64,000 nucleotides of DNA from contig NC_012489.1 in NCBI RefSeq assembly GCF_000010305.1, positions 3,293,646 to 3,357,645 of the forward strand. The letters run 5' to 3'. The position numbers were made by a program, and so were the translations under genes. This document shows positions 44,186 to 52,482 of the stretch, one piece after another (positions within the stretch are counted from its first letter, which is position 1; each line of letters starts with the position of its first letter). Source of the DNA: Gemmatimonas aurantiaca T-27. GTDB lineage: Bacteria > Gemmatimonadota > Gemmatimonadetes > Gemmatimonadales > Gemmatimonadaceae. The notes beneath the pieces were generated by a model, which saw nothing but the letters and a program-made list of their open reading frames with translations, ran no database searches and was not told the DNA's origin.

Positions 44186-44560
44186 ATGGAACGCAACACG
44201 AAGCAGCGGGATGCCATCCGGCAGGTGTTCGAAGAGATCGCTCGCCCTCTTGGACCGAACGAGGTCCTCGAAGCGGGTCGGACGCGTCATGCGAAGCTCG
44301 GCATTGCCACCGTGTATCGCACCATCAATTCGCTGGTCGACAGCGGCTGGTTGGTGCCGGTGGAGCTGCCCGGTGAACCACCACGCTACGAGCGCGCCGG
44401 CAGTGAGCATCACCATCACTTCCGCTGCCGCACGTGTACGCGTGTCTTCGAGATCCATGGCTGCCCCGGTGAACTGAAAGACCTTGCTCCGGCCGGCTTC
44501 CGCCTGGAGAGCCATGAGGTGGTGTTGTACGGATTGTGCGCGCGATGCGCGGCGGACTGA
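44186..44560 (+). CDS. Fur-family metalloregulator, probable Zur
   Basis: 124 residues starting at MERNTKQRDAI, the usual beginning of the family; an ATG at 44153 would add 11 residues. A winged helix (TKQRDAIRQVFEEIARP, HAKLGIATVYRTINSLVDSG) is followed by the dimerisation domain with a His run (HHHHFRC, 75-81), and two CxxC pairs (Cys81/Cys84, Cys118/Cys121) for structural zinc. Fur, Zur and PerR cannot be told apart by these motifs alone. The surrounding zinc genes, zinc-free L33 and Fur-like boxes argue for Zur. The stop lies 16 bases inside the SCO gene, so it is cotranscribed with copper-delivery genes. Confidence 0.9.
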   Translation: MERNTKQRDAIRQVFEEIARPLGPNEVLEAGRTRHAKLGIATVYRTINSLVDSGWLVPVELPGEPPRYERAGSEHHHHFRCRTCTRVFEIHGCPGELKDLAPAGFRLESHEVVLYGLCARCAAD

Positions 44561-45150
44561 GCGCCCGGTCGCGACGGATCGCACGCCGGCTCCTCGCCAC
44601 AGGTATCGGCGCCCTGCTGTTCGGCGCGTGTGACATGGGGGGTGGCTTCAAAGGCATGGCCATCGATCCGGCCCGTGACATGCCCACGTTCGAATTCACC
44701 CAGGCGTCCGGTGCCCCGTATCGCACGGTGCCTGAAGCGAACCGGCCGATGGTCCTGTTCTTCGGCTACACCCACTGCCCCGACGTTTGCCCCACCACGC
44801 TCGCCGACTGGAAGCGGGTGAAGGCCCAACTGGGTGCCAAGGCCGATCGGGTGCGCTTTGTGTTCGTGAGCGTCGACCCCGATCGTGATACGCCGGCGGT
44901 GGCCGAGCGCTACGCGAAGCAGTACGACGCAAGCTTCGTGGGCGTCTCCGGTGACGGACCCACCACGGCCGGCATCATGGAAGCCTTTGGTGTAGCGTCA
45001 GCGCGCGAAGACGCGCCAACCGCCAACGGCTATATGGTCAGTCATTCATCGCAGGTTTTTCTCGTCAACGATCAGGGACGCCTGGTGGCGCTCTATCCGT
45101 TCGGCACGTCATGGGAGGCGCTGGCCGCCGACCTCGATCGCCTTCTCTGA
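44545..45150 (+). CDS. SCO-family copper chaperone lipoprotein
   Basis: 201 residues from the ATG at 44545 (GTG 44536 possible). A signal with lipobox (LFGAC, Cys29) makes it a lipoprotein. The thioredoxin-like SCO domain has CPDVC (Cys78, Cys82) and the third copper ligand histidine in MVSHSSQVFL. SCO proteins deliver copper to the CuA site of cytochrome oxidase or maintain its thiols. It overlaps the Fur-family gene by 16 bases and is seven bases from the PCuAC gene, which encodes a known partner in CuA assembly. Confidence 0.93.
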   Translation: MRGGLSARSRRIARRLLATGIGALLFGACDMGGGFKGMAIDPARDMPTFEFTQASGAPYRTVPEANRPMVLFFGYTHCPDVCPTTLADWKRVKAQLGAKADRVRFVFVSVDPDRDTPAVAERYAKQYDASFVGVSGDGPTTAGIMEAFGVASAREDAPTANGYMVSHSSQVFLVNDQGRLVALYPFGTSWEALAADLDRLL

Positions 45151-45157
45151 GTTGTCC

Positions 45158-45670
45158 ATGCACGTCTTTGAAAACACCCGTGCGCTTCTGCTGCGCACGA
45201 CGAGTATCGCCATGCTCGGCGCGGGCGCCGTTGCCTGTGGCAGCGGTGAACAGCAGGCCGCCGACACCGCGGCAGCAGCGCCGGTCCCTCCGGTACCTGC
45301 GGAGACCATTCACGGACTGACGGTACGCGATGCGTGGGCTCGCATTGCCGATTCCGCCGCCACGGGTGGCGCGTACATCACGCTGGTCAACGGCAACGCG
45401 ACGGCGGTGGAAATCGTGGGTGCCGCCAGTGCCTCGGCCGATGCCGTGGAAATTCACGAGACGTCGCATCACGACGGCATGGCCAAGATGTCGGCACGTC
45501 CGTCCATCACCATCGCGCCGGGTGATTCGCTGGTCATGGCGCCGGGCGGATTGCACGTGATGCTCATCGGCCTGCACAGCGCGCTCCGGGCAGGCGACAG
45601 CGTGCCCCTGGTGGTGCAACTCGCCACCGGTGATCTGGTGCCGCTCACCATTCCCGTGCGCGCACCGTGA
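45158..45670 (+). CDS. PCu(A)C-family periplasmic copper chaperone lipoprotein
   Basis: 170 residues from the ATG at 45158. Signal and likely lipobox (GAVAC, Cys27). The PCuAC fold is visible: VRDAWARIADSAATGGAYIT, then the copper-binding EIHETSHHDGMAKM and GGLHVMLIGL, which together give the His and Met ligands of the family. PCuAC carries Cu(I) to cytochrome oxidase together with SCO. It overlaps the following small cupredoxin-like gene (GTGA). Confidence 0.92.
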   Translation: MHVFENTRALLLRTTSIAMLGAGAVACGSGEQQAADTAAAAPVPPVPAETIHGLTVRDAWARIADSAATGGAYITLVNGNATAVEIVGAASASADAVEIHETSHHDGMAKMSARPSITIAPGDSLVMAPGGLHVMLIGLHSALRAGDSVPLVVQLATGDLVPLTIPVRAP

Positions 45671-46017
45671 ATCCGGCTCGTGCAGGCGGCGTAGCCGGGC
45701 TGGTTGTCCTCACCGCAGTGATCGTGTGGCTGACCTGGCCCCGCCCCGATACGCTCATTCGTGTGCACCGCGGCGGCCTCGCCGAGGTGACCAATGCCTA
45801 CGGCCGCTCAGCGCCGCTCGGTGATACGATCTTCGTGGGCGGTAGCGGCGCACGCCGCACCATCCGCGTGGTCAATGACGACACGGTAAAACACCAACTC
45901 GCGATGTTCTCGATTCCCGCCGGCAGCAGCACCGAGTATACGGTGCCTCCTGGTACGTTCGGTGGCATGTGTTCCGCCCACCCCACGAACACACAGCTCA
46001 CCTTCGTCATCAAGTGA
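45667..46017 (+). CDS. Small membrane-anchored cupredoxin-like protein
   Basis: 116 residues. GTG start overlapping the PCuAC stop (GTGA). A single N-terminal membrane helix (about 10-24, AGLVVLTAVIVWLTW) anchors a domain with cupredoxin features: VNDDTVKHQLAMFSIPAG, containing His76, and TVPPGTFGGMCSAHP, containing Cys102 and His105. His, Cys and His at this spacing fit a type 1 or CuA-like copper site, though a methionine axial ligand is not clear. It is probably a periplasm-facing copper carrier of the SCO/PCuAC set. I do not know a named family for it. Confidence 0.75.
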   Translation: MNPARAGGVAGLVVLTAVIVWLTWPRPDTLIRVHRGGLAEVTNAYGRSAPLGDTIFVGGSGARRTIRVVNDDTVKHQLAMFSIPAGSSTEYTVPPGTFGGMCSAHPTNTQLTFVIK

Positions 46018-46061
46018 GCCGTCCGGTGAGTGATCTGCAGATCCCGTTGCCGCCGTCGACC

Positions 46062-47228
46062 ATGAACGCGGCCCTCGATGAAGAGCTGCGCGCGCTCGAA
46101 GCGGCCGGCCTCAAGCGCGCCCTGCGCCAGGTGCATCAGCGCCGCGCCGGCACGGTGCTCTTCAACGGCGAGCGCGTAGCCGACTTTGCATCGAACGACT
46201 ACCTCGGTCTGGCCGCCGACCCACGTGTGGCACGTGCGGCGTGGGCCGTGTTGCAGGCCGAAGGTACGGGTGCAGCGGCGGCGCGTCTCATTTCGGGCAA
46301 TCACCCGATTCACGAGACGCTCGAACACACACTGGCCCGTCTCAAGCGGGTGGATTTCACCCTGTTGTACCCGTCGGGGTACATGGCCAACGTGGGCGCC
46401 ATCGCGTCGCTCGTGGATCGCGGTGATGTGATCTACTCCGACGCGCTCAACCACGCGTCACTGATCGACGGGTGCCGTCTGTCGCGCGCCACCGTTCGTG
46501 TATTCCCGCACAACGACATCGCCGCATTGGGCGCCATGCTCGAAGCGGAGCGACATCAGTATCGTCGCGCGCTGATCGTGGTGGAGGGGGTGTTCTCCAT
46601 GGACGGCGACCTCTTCCCGCTCGACCAGCTCGTGCCCCTCGCGCGCCGGCATCAGGCGTGGACCTATGTCGACGATGCCCATGGCACTGGGGTGCTCGGG
46701 GCCACCGGCGCCGGCACGCTCGAACACTTTGGCGTGGGTGGCCAGGTCGATGTGGTGGTCGGCACGCTCGGCAAGGCACTGGGCACCGTGGGGGCGTACG
46801 TAGGCGGTTCGCAGGAATTGGTGGAGTTGCTGGTGAGCTGTTCCCGATCGTTCATCTTCACGACGGGCACACCGCCGGCGATGGCGGCCGCGACGCTCGA
46901 AGCACTGCGACTGGCCGAGGTGGAGAGCTGGCGCCGCGATGCGGTGCGGGAGCGGGCACGCCGCCTGCGGCAACGCCTGCGTGGCGCGGGACTCGATGTA
47001 CCGGGCGAGAGTGATGGCCATGTCGTGCCGGTGCACATCGGTGATCCTGTGCGCACGATGGAAACGGTGGCTGCACTGCGTCGTCGCGGCTTTCTGGTGG
47101 GTGGGGTGCGTCCGCCCACCGTGCCGGCCGGAACATCGCGGCTTCGCATCTCCCTCTCGGCGGTGCATCCCATGGAACTGGTCGACGCGCTGGCTGCCAA
47201 CCTTCTCGACGTGTTGCGAACCCGATGA
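46062..47228 (+). CDS. bioF: 8-amino-7-oxononanoate synthase
   Basis: 388 residues from the ATG at 46062. GTGs at 46014 (overlapping the previous stop) and 46026 are alternative starts. It is a PLP-dependent alpha-oxoamine synthase: FASNDYLGLA, SGNHPIHETLE, DDAHGTGVLG and the PLP-lysine in GTLGKALG. BioF condenses pimeloyl-ACP/CoA with alanine to give 8-amino-7-oxononanoate, the first ring-building step of biotin synthesis. Followed by bioA with an ATGA overlap. No pimeloyl-forming gene (bioC, bioH, bioI, bioW) is seen here. Confidence 0.94.
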   Translation: MNAALDEELRALEAAGLKRALRQVHQRRAGTVLFNGERVADFASNDYLGLAADPRVARAAWAVLQAEGTGAAAARLISGNHPIHETLEHTLARLKRVDFTLLYPSGYMANVGAIASLVDRGDVIYSDALNHASLIDGCRLSRATVRVFPHNDIAALGAMLEAERHQYRRALIVVEGVFSMDGDLFPLDQLVPLARRHQAWTYVDDAHGTGVLGATGAGTLEHFGVGGQVDVVVGTLGKALGTVGAYVGGSQELVELLVSCSRSFIFTTGTPPAMAAATLEALRLAEVESWRRDAVRERARRLRQRLRGAGLDVPGESDGHVVPVHIGDPVRTMETVAALRRRGFLVGGVRPPTVPAGTSRLRISLSAVHPMELVDALAANLLDVLRTR

Positions 47229-48664
47229 GCGCATTTGACGAGCCGGATGACGATTTCGATCTCGAGGACATGAACGACGAGACGGAGTCCGACGCGGGTG
47301 CGATGTACGATGACGGCGACGAAGACGACGCAGCCCCGCCCGGCGAGCCGGCGGATCTGCAGCGCCAGCACATTCTGCTGCACGACACGGCACACGTCTG
47401 GCATCCGTACACGCAGCATCATCAGGCTCCGCTGCCCGTGCCGATTGTCCGGGCCAAGGGCAGTTGGTTGTATGACACCCACGGCAAGCCTCTGCTCGAT
47501 GCCATCTCGTCGTGGTGGGTGACCACCCACGGTCATTGCCAGCCGGAGATCGTGCAGGCGATCACGGATCAGGCAGCATCGCTCGACCAGGTGATCTTTG
47601 CCGGCTTCACACACGAACCGGCCACCGCACTGGCGGCCGAATTGGTGGGCCGTCTGCCCCGTGGTCTCACACGCATCTTCTACTCGGACGACGGTTCGAC
47701 CGCGGTGGAAGTGGCGATCAAATTGTCGGTGCAGTCCTTCGCGAATCGTGGTCAGTCGCGCCGTCTGATTGCGGCGCTCGACCATGCCTATCACGGTGAC
47801 ACGTTTGGCGCGATGGCCGCCGGCGCACGCAGCGTGTTCACGAACATGTACGAGCCGCTGCTGTTCGATGTGGCCCGCTTGCCCGATCCCTCAGAAGGGG
47901 ACACGCTGGCTGCGCTGGATGCACTGATCGCCGCGCGTGGCAAGGAACTCGCCGCCGTGATCGTGGAGCCGTTGCTCATCGGCGCGGGTGGCATGCGTGT
48001 GTGGGATGAATCGGTGCTGCAGGGTATCCGCGAGCGTACCAGCGCCGCCGGTGTGCATCTCATTGCCGATGAAGTGCTCACGGGTTTTGGGCGCACGGGG
48101 CCGTTGTTTGCCTGCGACCGGGCCGATGTGCGCCCCGATCTGCTGTGCATGTCGAAGGGACTCACCGGTGGGTTGCTCCCGCTCGGTGCTACGGCCGCCA
48201 CGGAAGACATCTTCGACGCGTTCAGCAGCACCGATCGTCGCAAGACATTCTTCCACGGCCACTCGTACACCGCCAATCCGATTGCCTGCGCGGCCGCACT
48301 GGCGTCACTGCAGCTCTTCGACGAAGACAGCGAAGACGAGCGTGTGCGCATCGAAGTGGCGCATATGCGGCATCTGGCGACGCTCGAAGGCACCAAGGGT
48401 GTGCGGGCGGTGCGGCAGATTGGTACCGTGGCGGCGGTGGAGCTCGATGCACCCGATGGGTATTTGAGCGATATCGGACGTGAACTGGCCGCCTTCTCGC
48501 TCGAACAGGGCATTCTGCTGCGCCCGTTGGGCAACGTGGCCTACTGTCTGCCGCCCTACTGCACCACCGATCGTGAGATCGATGCGGTGTACGCCGTGCT
48601 GCAACGTTTCCTCGATGGTGAGCGTGCGGCGCCGATCGGCACCGGCGGCCCGTTCGATGACTGA
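47225..48664 (+). CDS. bioA: Adenosylmethionine-8-amino-7-oxononanoate aminotransferase with acidic N-terminal extension
   Basis: 479 residues. The class III aminotransferase begins at about residue 52 (HILLHDTAHVWHPYTQHHQA). It includes AISSWWVTTHGH, HAYHGDTFG, IADEVLTGFGRTG and the PLP-lysine in CMSKGLTGG (Lys311). BioA makes 7,8-diaminopelargonic acid using SAM as amino donor. Ahead of the enzyme is about 45 residues of very acidic sequence (EPDDDFDLEDMNDETESDAG, then DDGDEDDA), absent from standard BioA. The extension is read from the ATG coupled to bioF. An inner start would have to be non-ATG or far inside, so it is likely real. Confidence 0.94.
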   Translation: MSAFDEPDDDFDLEDMNDETESDAGAMYDDGDEDDAAPPGEPADLQRQHILLHDTAHVWHPYTQHHQAPLPVPIVRAKGSWLYDTHGKPLLDAISSWWVTTHGHCQPEIVQAITDQAASLDQVIFAGFTHEPATALAAELVGRLPRGLTRIFYSDDGSTAVEVAIKLSVQSFANRGQSRRLIAALDHAYHGDTFGAMAAGARSVFTNMYEPLLFDVARLPDPSEGDTLAALDALIAARGKELAAVIVEPLLIGAGGMRVWDESVLQGIRERTSAAGVHLIADEVLTGFGRTGPLFACDRADVRPDLLCMSKGLTGGLLPLGATAATEDIFDAFSSTDRRKTFFHGHSYTANPIACAAALASLQLFDEDSEDERVRIEVAHMRHLATLEGTKGVRAVRQIGTVAAVELDAPDGYLSDIGRELAAFSLEQGILLRPLGNVAYCLPPYCTTDREIDAVYAVLQRFLDGERAAPIGTGGPFDD

Positions 48665-48679
48665 CCACGTGGTTGGGCT

Positions 48680-49426
48680 GTGAGCGCGGTGTTGCGCCTT
48701 GGTATCACGGGCACGGACACTGGTGTCGGCAAGACAGTGGTGGCCTGTGCCTTGGCGGCGCGTGCCCGGCAGCTCGGAGTCCGTGTGGCCGTCATGAAGC
48801 CGGTGGAGAGCGGTGTCGACGCCCGGGATGTGTCTGGCGACGATACCGCCGGCGTTCCGCGCTCCGATGCGGCGCGTCTGATGCAAGCCGCGGCCAGCAC
48901 GGCGCCGATCGATCTGGTGCGCCCGTATGTGTACACCGATCCTGTGGCGCCCATGGTGGCCGCGCAGCGTGAAGGGCGTCCGGTGCAACTCGTGCAGCTC
49001 GATCGGTGCCGAGCGGTGCTGGAAGTCGACCAGGAGTTGCTGCTCGTGGAGGGGGCCGGCGGGATTCTCGTTCCCCTCGACATCGACACCAGTTATCTGG
49101 ATCTTTTCCAGCGATGGGAGGCCGAAGTGGTGGTGGTGGCTGGCAACCGGCTGGGCGTGCTCAATCACACGCTGTTGACCGTGCGGGCGCTCCAAGGGGC
49201 CGGACTGACCATACGGGGTGTCGTGCTGTCGGCGCTCACCCCGCCCATGTCACCGTCTGGCACCGATGAGGCCCGCGCCACGAACTTCGAGGCGCTGGGC
49301 CAACTGTTGCCACGGGTTCCCCTGTTTCAGTTTCCGTGGGTGGCGCAGGTGGATGATTCCGAGGCGCTGGCTCTGGCGGCCGCGACTTCGGGAATCGACC
49401 GGCTCCTGCCGCGTGTGCGCACCTAG
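48680..49426 (+). CDS. bioD: Dethiobiotin synthetase
   Basis: 248 residues, GTG start, 15 bases after bioA. P-loop GTDTGVGKT (11-19), then MKPVESGV and VEGAGGILVPLD, the two other active-site segments. BioD closes the ureido ring of dethiobiotin with CO2 and ATP. Third gene of the bioF-A-D-B operon. Confidence 0.95.
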   Translation: MSAVLRLGITGTDTGVGKTVVACALAARARQLGVRVAVMKPVESGVDARDVSGDDTAGVPRSDAARLMQAAASTAPIDLVRPYVYTDPVAPMVAAQREGRPVQLVQLDRCRAVLEVDQELLLVEGAGGILVPLDIDTSYLDLFQRWEAEVVVVAGNRLGVLNHTLLTVRALQGAGLTIRGVVLSALTPPMSPSGTDEARATNFEALGQLLPRVPLFQFPWVAQVDDSEALALAAATSGIDRLLPRVRT

Positions 49427-49472
49427 AGTGACACGCGCTTCTTTCTTGTTTGCCGACTGACCGACTCTTCCG

Positions 49473-50540
49473 ATGACCGATCGTTCTTACGACTGGCAGC
49501 GACTCGCCGATCGCTCCCTGGCTGGTGATGTACTGACGCGCGATGAAGCGCATGCCGTGCTCACCGCCTCCGACGATGTGCTGCTCGATCAGTTGGCCGC
49601 CGCGTATCGCGTGCGCCGAGCCACGTGGGGTAACCGCGTGCGCCTGCACTTCCTGCTCAATGCCCAGAGCGGTTTGTGTCCTGAAGACTGCGGCTATTGC
49701 TCGCAGTCGAAGATCTCCACGGCCGAAATCGAGAAGTACCCGATGCTGGCCCAGGATCGCATCATGGAAGCTGCCGATCGCGCCGCGGCGCTCAAAGCGG
49801 GCACGTTGTGCATGGTGATCTCGGGTCGTACGCCGGGTGAGCGCGTGTTTGGCAAAGTGCTCGACGCGGTGCGCGCGGTGCGGGAAAAGCACGATCTCAA
49901 GATCTGCGCCTGCCTGGGCCTGCTGAACGAAGAACAGGTGCTGCGCCTCAAGGACGCGGGCGTGGAGACGGTGAATCACAACCTCAACACGTCGGCCAAC
50001 TACACGCCCGAAGTGGTGGGCACACACACGTTCGAAGATCGTGTGAACACCGTACAGGCCGTGAAGGCTGCCGGCATGAAGACATGCAGCGGTGGCATTC
50101 TCGGCATGGGCGAAAGTGATGACGACGTGATCGACCTGGCGTTGTCGTTGCGTGAGCTCGACGTGAAGAGCGTGCCGGTCAACTTCCTGATCCCGGTGCC
50201 AGGCACCAGCTTCGCCGGCATTCGTGAGCTCGACCCGCGCCGTTGCCTGCGCATCCTGTCGCTGTACCGTTTCCTGTTGCCGACACAGGAAATTCGCATC
50301 AGCGGTGGCCGCGAAGTGCACCTGCGCAGCATGCAGGTGATGGGCCTCTATCCCGCCAACTCCATCTTCGTGGGTGACTACCTCACCACGCAGGGGCAGA
50401 CGGCGCGCGATGACATGCGCATGATCGAAGACGCGGGCTTTGTGCTCGAGACCCCCGACGGTGAACCGCTTGTGGGGGATCCATTCGAAGGCGTTCCCGA
50501 GGAGTATCCACGCGCTCCGCTGCCGCTGGTCGAGGTCTGA
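49473..50540 (+). CDS. bioB: Biotin synthase (radical SAM)
   Basis: 355 residues. The radical-SAM cluster CxxxCxxC is CPEDCGYC (Cys69, Cys73, Cys76). Further family segments are YNHNLNTS-like [22 protein letters not shown] and [12 protein letters not shown]. BioB inserts sulfur into dethiobiotin using a [4Fe-4S] and an auxiliary [2Fe-2S] cluster. It is the last biotin gene, followed by a clear terminator. Gap to bioD is 46 bases. Confidence 0.96.
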   Translation: MTDRSYDWQRLADRSLAGDVLTRDEAHAVLTASDDVLLDQLAAAYRVRRATWGNRVRLHFLLNAQSGLCPEDCGYCSQSKISTAEIEKYPMLAQDRIMEAADRAAALKAGTLCMVISGRTPGERVFGKVLDAVRAVREKHDLKICACLGLLNEEQVLRLKDAGVETVNHNLNTSANYTPEVVGTHTFEDRVNTVQAVKAAGMKTCSGGILGMGESDDDVIDLALSLRELDVKSVPVNFLIPVPGTSFAGIRELDPRRCLRILSLYRFLLPTQEIRISGGREVHLRSMQVMGLYPANSIFVGDYLTTQGQTARDDMRMIEDAGFVLETPDGEPLVGDPFEGVPEEYPRAPLPLVEV

Positions 50541-50572
50541 TCAGGAGGTCGACACCGCTGTCGTGAGATCAG

Positions 50573-50613
50573 AAGAGTCCCACTGGCCGCTCCAGGCCGT
50601 GGGACTCTTTGTT
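50573..50613 (+). terminator. Terminator of the biotin operon
   Basis: AAGAGTCCCAC / GTGGGACTCTT perfect 11-bp stem (50573-50583 with 50599-50609) with a 15-base partly paired loop (TGGCC/GGCC), followed by TGTT. Confidence 0.85.
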
Positions 50614-50660
50614 CTCCACGTAGTGCCTCGCGACGGGGCTTGAAGCGTTGGCGAGGCATA

Positions 50661-50898
50661 GGGGCCGCCTGCGGCGGTGATACCGGCAGGATCAACTGCT
50701 GGATGAACAGCAGGATCGACCACTGCTATTGATGAACGCCTGCGTGCGATTTGAATAACCACTGAGCAACCACACACTGAGTGCTTTCCCGCAGTCCATC
50801 CAAAACACTCTTGGGCAGCACTGCAGAGTGGATGGTCGTCCACACGGCTCGCCCATCCGGCTGTTGATCCTGCCGGTATCGCCGCCGCAGGCGGCCCC
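50661..50898. repeat. Long inverted repeat with nested hairpins (structured element)
   Basis: Arms at 50661-50696 and 50863-50898 match over 36 bp with a single T/C difference (arm begins GGGGCCGCCTGCGGCGG). The 166-base interior holds further pairings. TGCTG/CAGCA surrounds GATGAA near 50697-50712. CCATCC...CACTCT near 50800 pairs with AGAGTG...GGATGG near 50830. The result looks like a closing stem with two inner arms. No gene is present in the 400 bases between bioB and the DsbA-family gene; this element and the bioB terminator are all I see there. Confidence 0.8.
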
Positions 50899-50940
50899 TC
50901 CAGCTTTCCGACGATCAAAAACCAGGCAACGCGCGAAGCC

Positions 50941-51600
50941 CTATTCGTTCACGACCTGCGTCAGCGCCTGCACGAACACTTCCTCAGGCTGCGCGCCGCT
51001 GATCCCATAGCGGCCATCGAGTACCGCAAACGGCACCCCCTGAATGCCAAGCCGCGCCGCTTCCCGCTGGCTCTGCTGCACGTCGAGATCGTAGCGACCT
51101 TCGTCCACGATCTGGGTGAGATCGGCCTCGGAGAACCCCGCAGCGCGCCCCAGTTGCCGCAGCGTATCGGCGTCACCGAGATCGGCACCCTCGGTGAAGT
51201 GCCGGGCATAGATCGATTCGACCAGTGCCCAGGTATCACCTTCGGTTTGCTGGGCATGCACCACCAGGCCGTGCGCTCGCGCGGTGTTGGCCATGCGGGT
51301 GATTCGGTCGAAGTGGAACACGCAGCCGTCGGGCGCACCGGCTTCGGCCACCCGCGCGAACATGGGTTCGGCGCGCGCACGGCCACCGAACTTGTTCTCG
51401 ATCACCTCTTCCCAGTCACGCCCTTCCGGCGGCAGCGACGGGTCGAGCTGGAAGGGACGCCACACCACATCAAAACCGACGTGGGGGTGGGCTTCCTGCA
51501 CCACGGTCAGTGCGCGCCACAGGCGACGATCGCCGATCCAGCACCAGGGGCAAACGAGGTCGGCATAGAGCTCGACACTCACCAGTTTCGTGAAGGCCAT
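50941..51600 (-). CDS. DsbA-family oxidoreductase (FrnE-like)
   Basis: 219 residues from the ATG at 51600. A thioredoxin fold starts at once (SVELYADLVCPWCWIGDRRL), with the redox motif CPWC at about residues 17-20 and no signal peptide, so it is cytosolic. The helical insert (DRITRMANTARAHGLVVHA) and the cis-Pro segment GIQGVPFAVLDGRYG are typical of the FrnE/2-hydroxychromene isomerase-like group of DsbA proteins. It may be a thiol oxidoreductase or isomerase in redox stress; the substrate is unknown. Divergent from pdxH with 73 bases between starts. Confidence 0.9.
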   Translation of the reverse strand: MAFTKLVSVELYADLVCPWCWIGDRRLWRALTVVQEAHPHVGFDVVWRPFQLDPSLPPEGRDWEEVIENKFGGRARAEPMFARVAEAGAPDGCVFHFDRITRMANTARAHGLVVHAQQTEGDTWALVESIYARHFTEGADLGDADTLRQLGRAAGFSEADLTQIVDEGRYDLDVQQSQREAARLGIQGVPFAVLDGRYGISGAQPEEVFVQALTQVVNE

Positions 51601-51673
51601 GGTATGGAGTGTACGTTTGGGAACCCATGAACTGCAGTCCCGTGTGCCTGCTTCGTCCTCCGCACCGCCGTCC

Positions 51674-52309
51674 ATGTCCATCGCCGATATCCGTACCGAC
51701 TACCGCCAGCGTTCCCTGTCCGAGCAGGACGTGGCGGGCGACCCGATCACCCAGTTCCTGGCCTGGTTCGATGAAGCGCTCGCCGCCCAGGTTCTCGAAC
51801 CCAATGCCATGTGCCTGGCTACTGCGACTCCCGACGCCTATCCCTCCGCGCGCATGGTGCTGCTCAAGGGTGCGGACGCACGCGGGTTCGTGTTCTACAC
51901 CGACTATCGCAGCCGGAAGGGGCAGGAACTGGCCGACAATCCCTGTGCGTCGCTGTGTTTTTTCTGGGGTGAGTTGGAGCGGCAGGTGCGTATCAATGGC
52001 GCCGTGCAACGCGTGAGTCGTGCCGAGTCGGACGAATACTTCCAGTCGCGCCCACTGCCCAGTCGGATCGGCGCCTGGACGTCGACACAAAGCAGTGTGC
52101 TCGATTCGCGCGAAGTGCTGGAGCAGGAACTCGCCGCCAACACCCAGCGATTCGACGGCGCATCGGTGCCGCTGCCAGAGCATTGGGGAGGCTTCCGTGT
52201 GGTGCCGGAAGAGATCGAGTTCTGGCAGGGCCGGGCGAGCCGTTTGCACGATCGTATCCAGTACCGGCGGGAAGCAGGACGCTGGGTGACGCGGCGACTC
52301 TCTCCGTGA
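51674..52309 (+). CDS. pdxH: Pyridoxamine/pyridoxine 5'-phosphate oxidase
   Basis: 211 residues from the ATG at 51674 (MSIADIRTDYRQRSLSEQDV). FMN-binding split-barrel fold: NAMCLATATPDAYPSARMVL, GFVFYTDYRSRKGQEL, RQVRINGAVQRV, SRPLPSRIGAWTSTQS and the C-terminal WGGFRVVPEEIEFWQG with RLHDRI. PdxH oxidises PNP/PMP to PLP, the cofactor needed by BioF and BioA upstream, though they are not in one operon. Length is standard. Confidence 0.96.
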   Translation: MSIADIRTDYRQRSLSEQDVAGDPITQFLAWFDEALAAQVLEPNAMCLATATPDAYPSARMVLLKGADARGFVFYTDYRSRKGQELADNPCASLCFFWGELERQVRINGAVQRVSRAESDEYFQSRPLPSRIGAWTSTQSSVLDSREVLEQELAANTQRFDGASVPLPEHWGGFRVVPEEIEFWQGRASRLHDRIQYRREAGRWVTRRLSP

Positions 52310-52482
52310 GTATGGCGCTGGACCAGCCCGGACTATGCGCCGTGGCTGGTCGGCCAGCCGCAGGGAGCACGTTGTAACCTGTACACGACGACTCCCGTAT
52401 GTGTGGCACCGAGTTCGGTTGTGGCGCCCAATTGCCGGCGACGCACCGTTGTCCTCTTCGATGTCATACTTCAGGAGTTTCA

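Noticed and set aside
50641-50905. CRISPR array
   Set aside because: The repeats are one inverted pair and nested stems, not regularly spaced direct repeats, and no cas genes are near.
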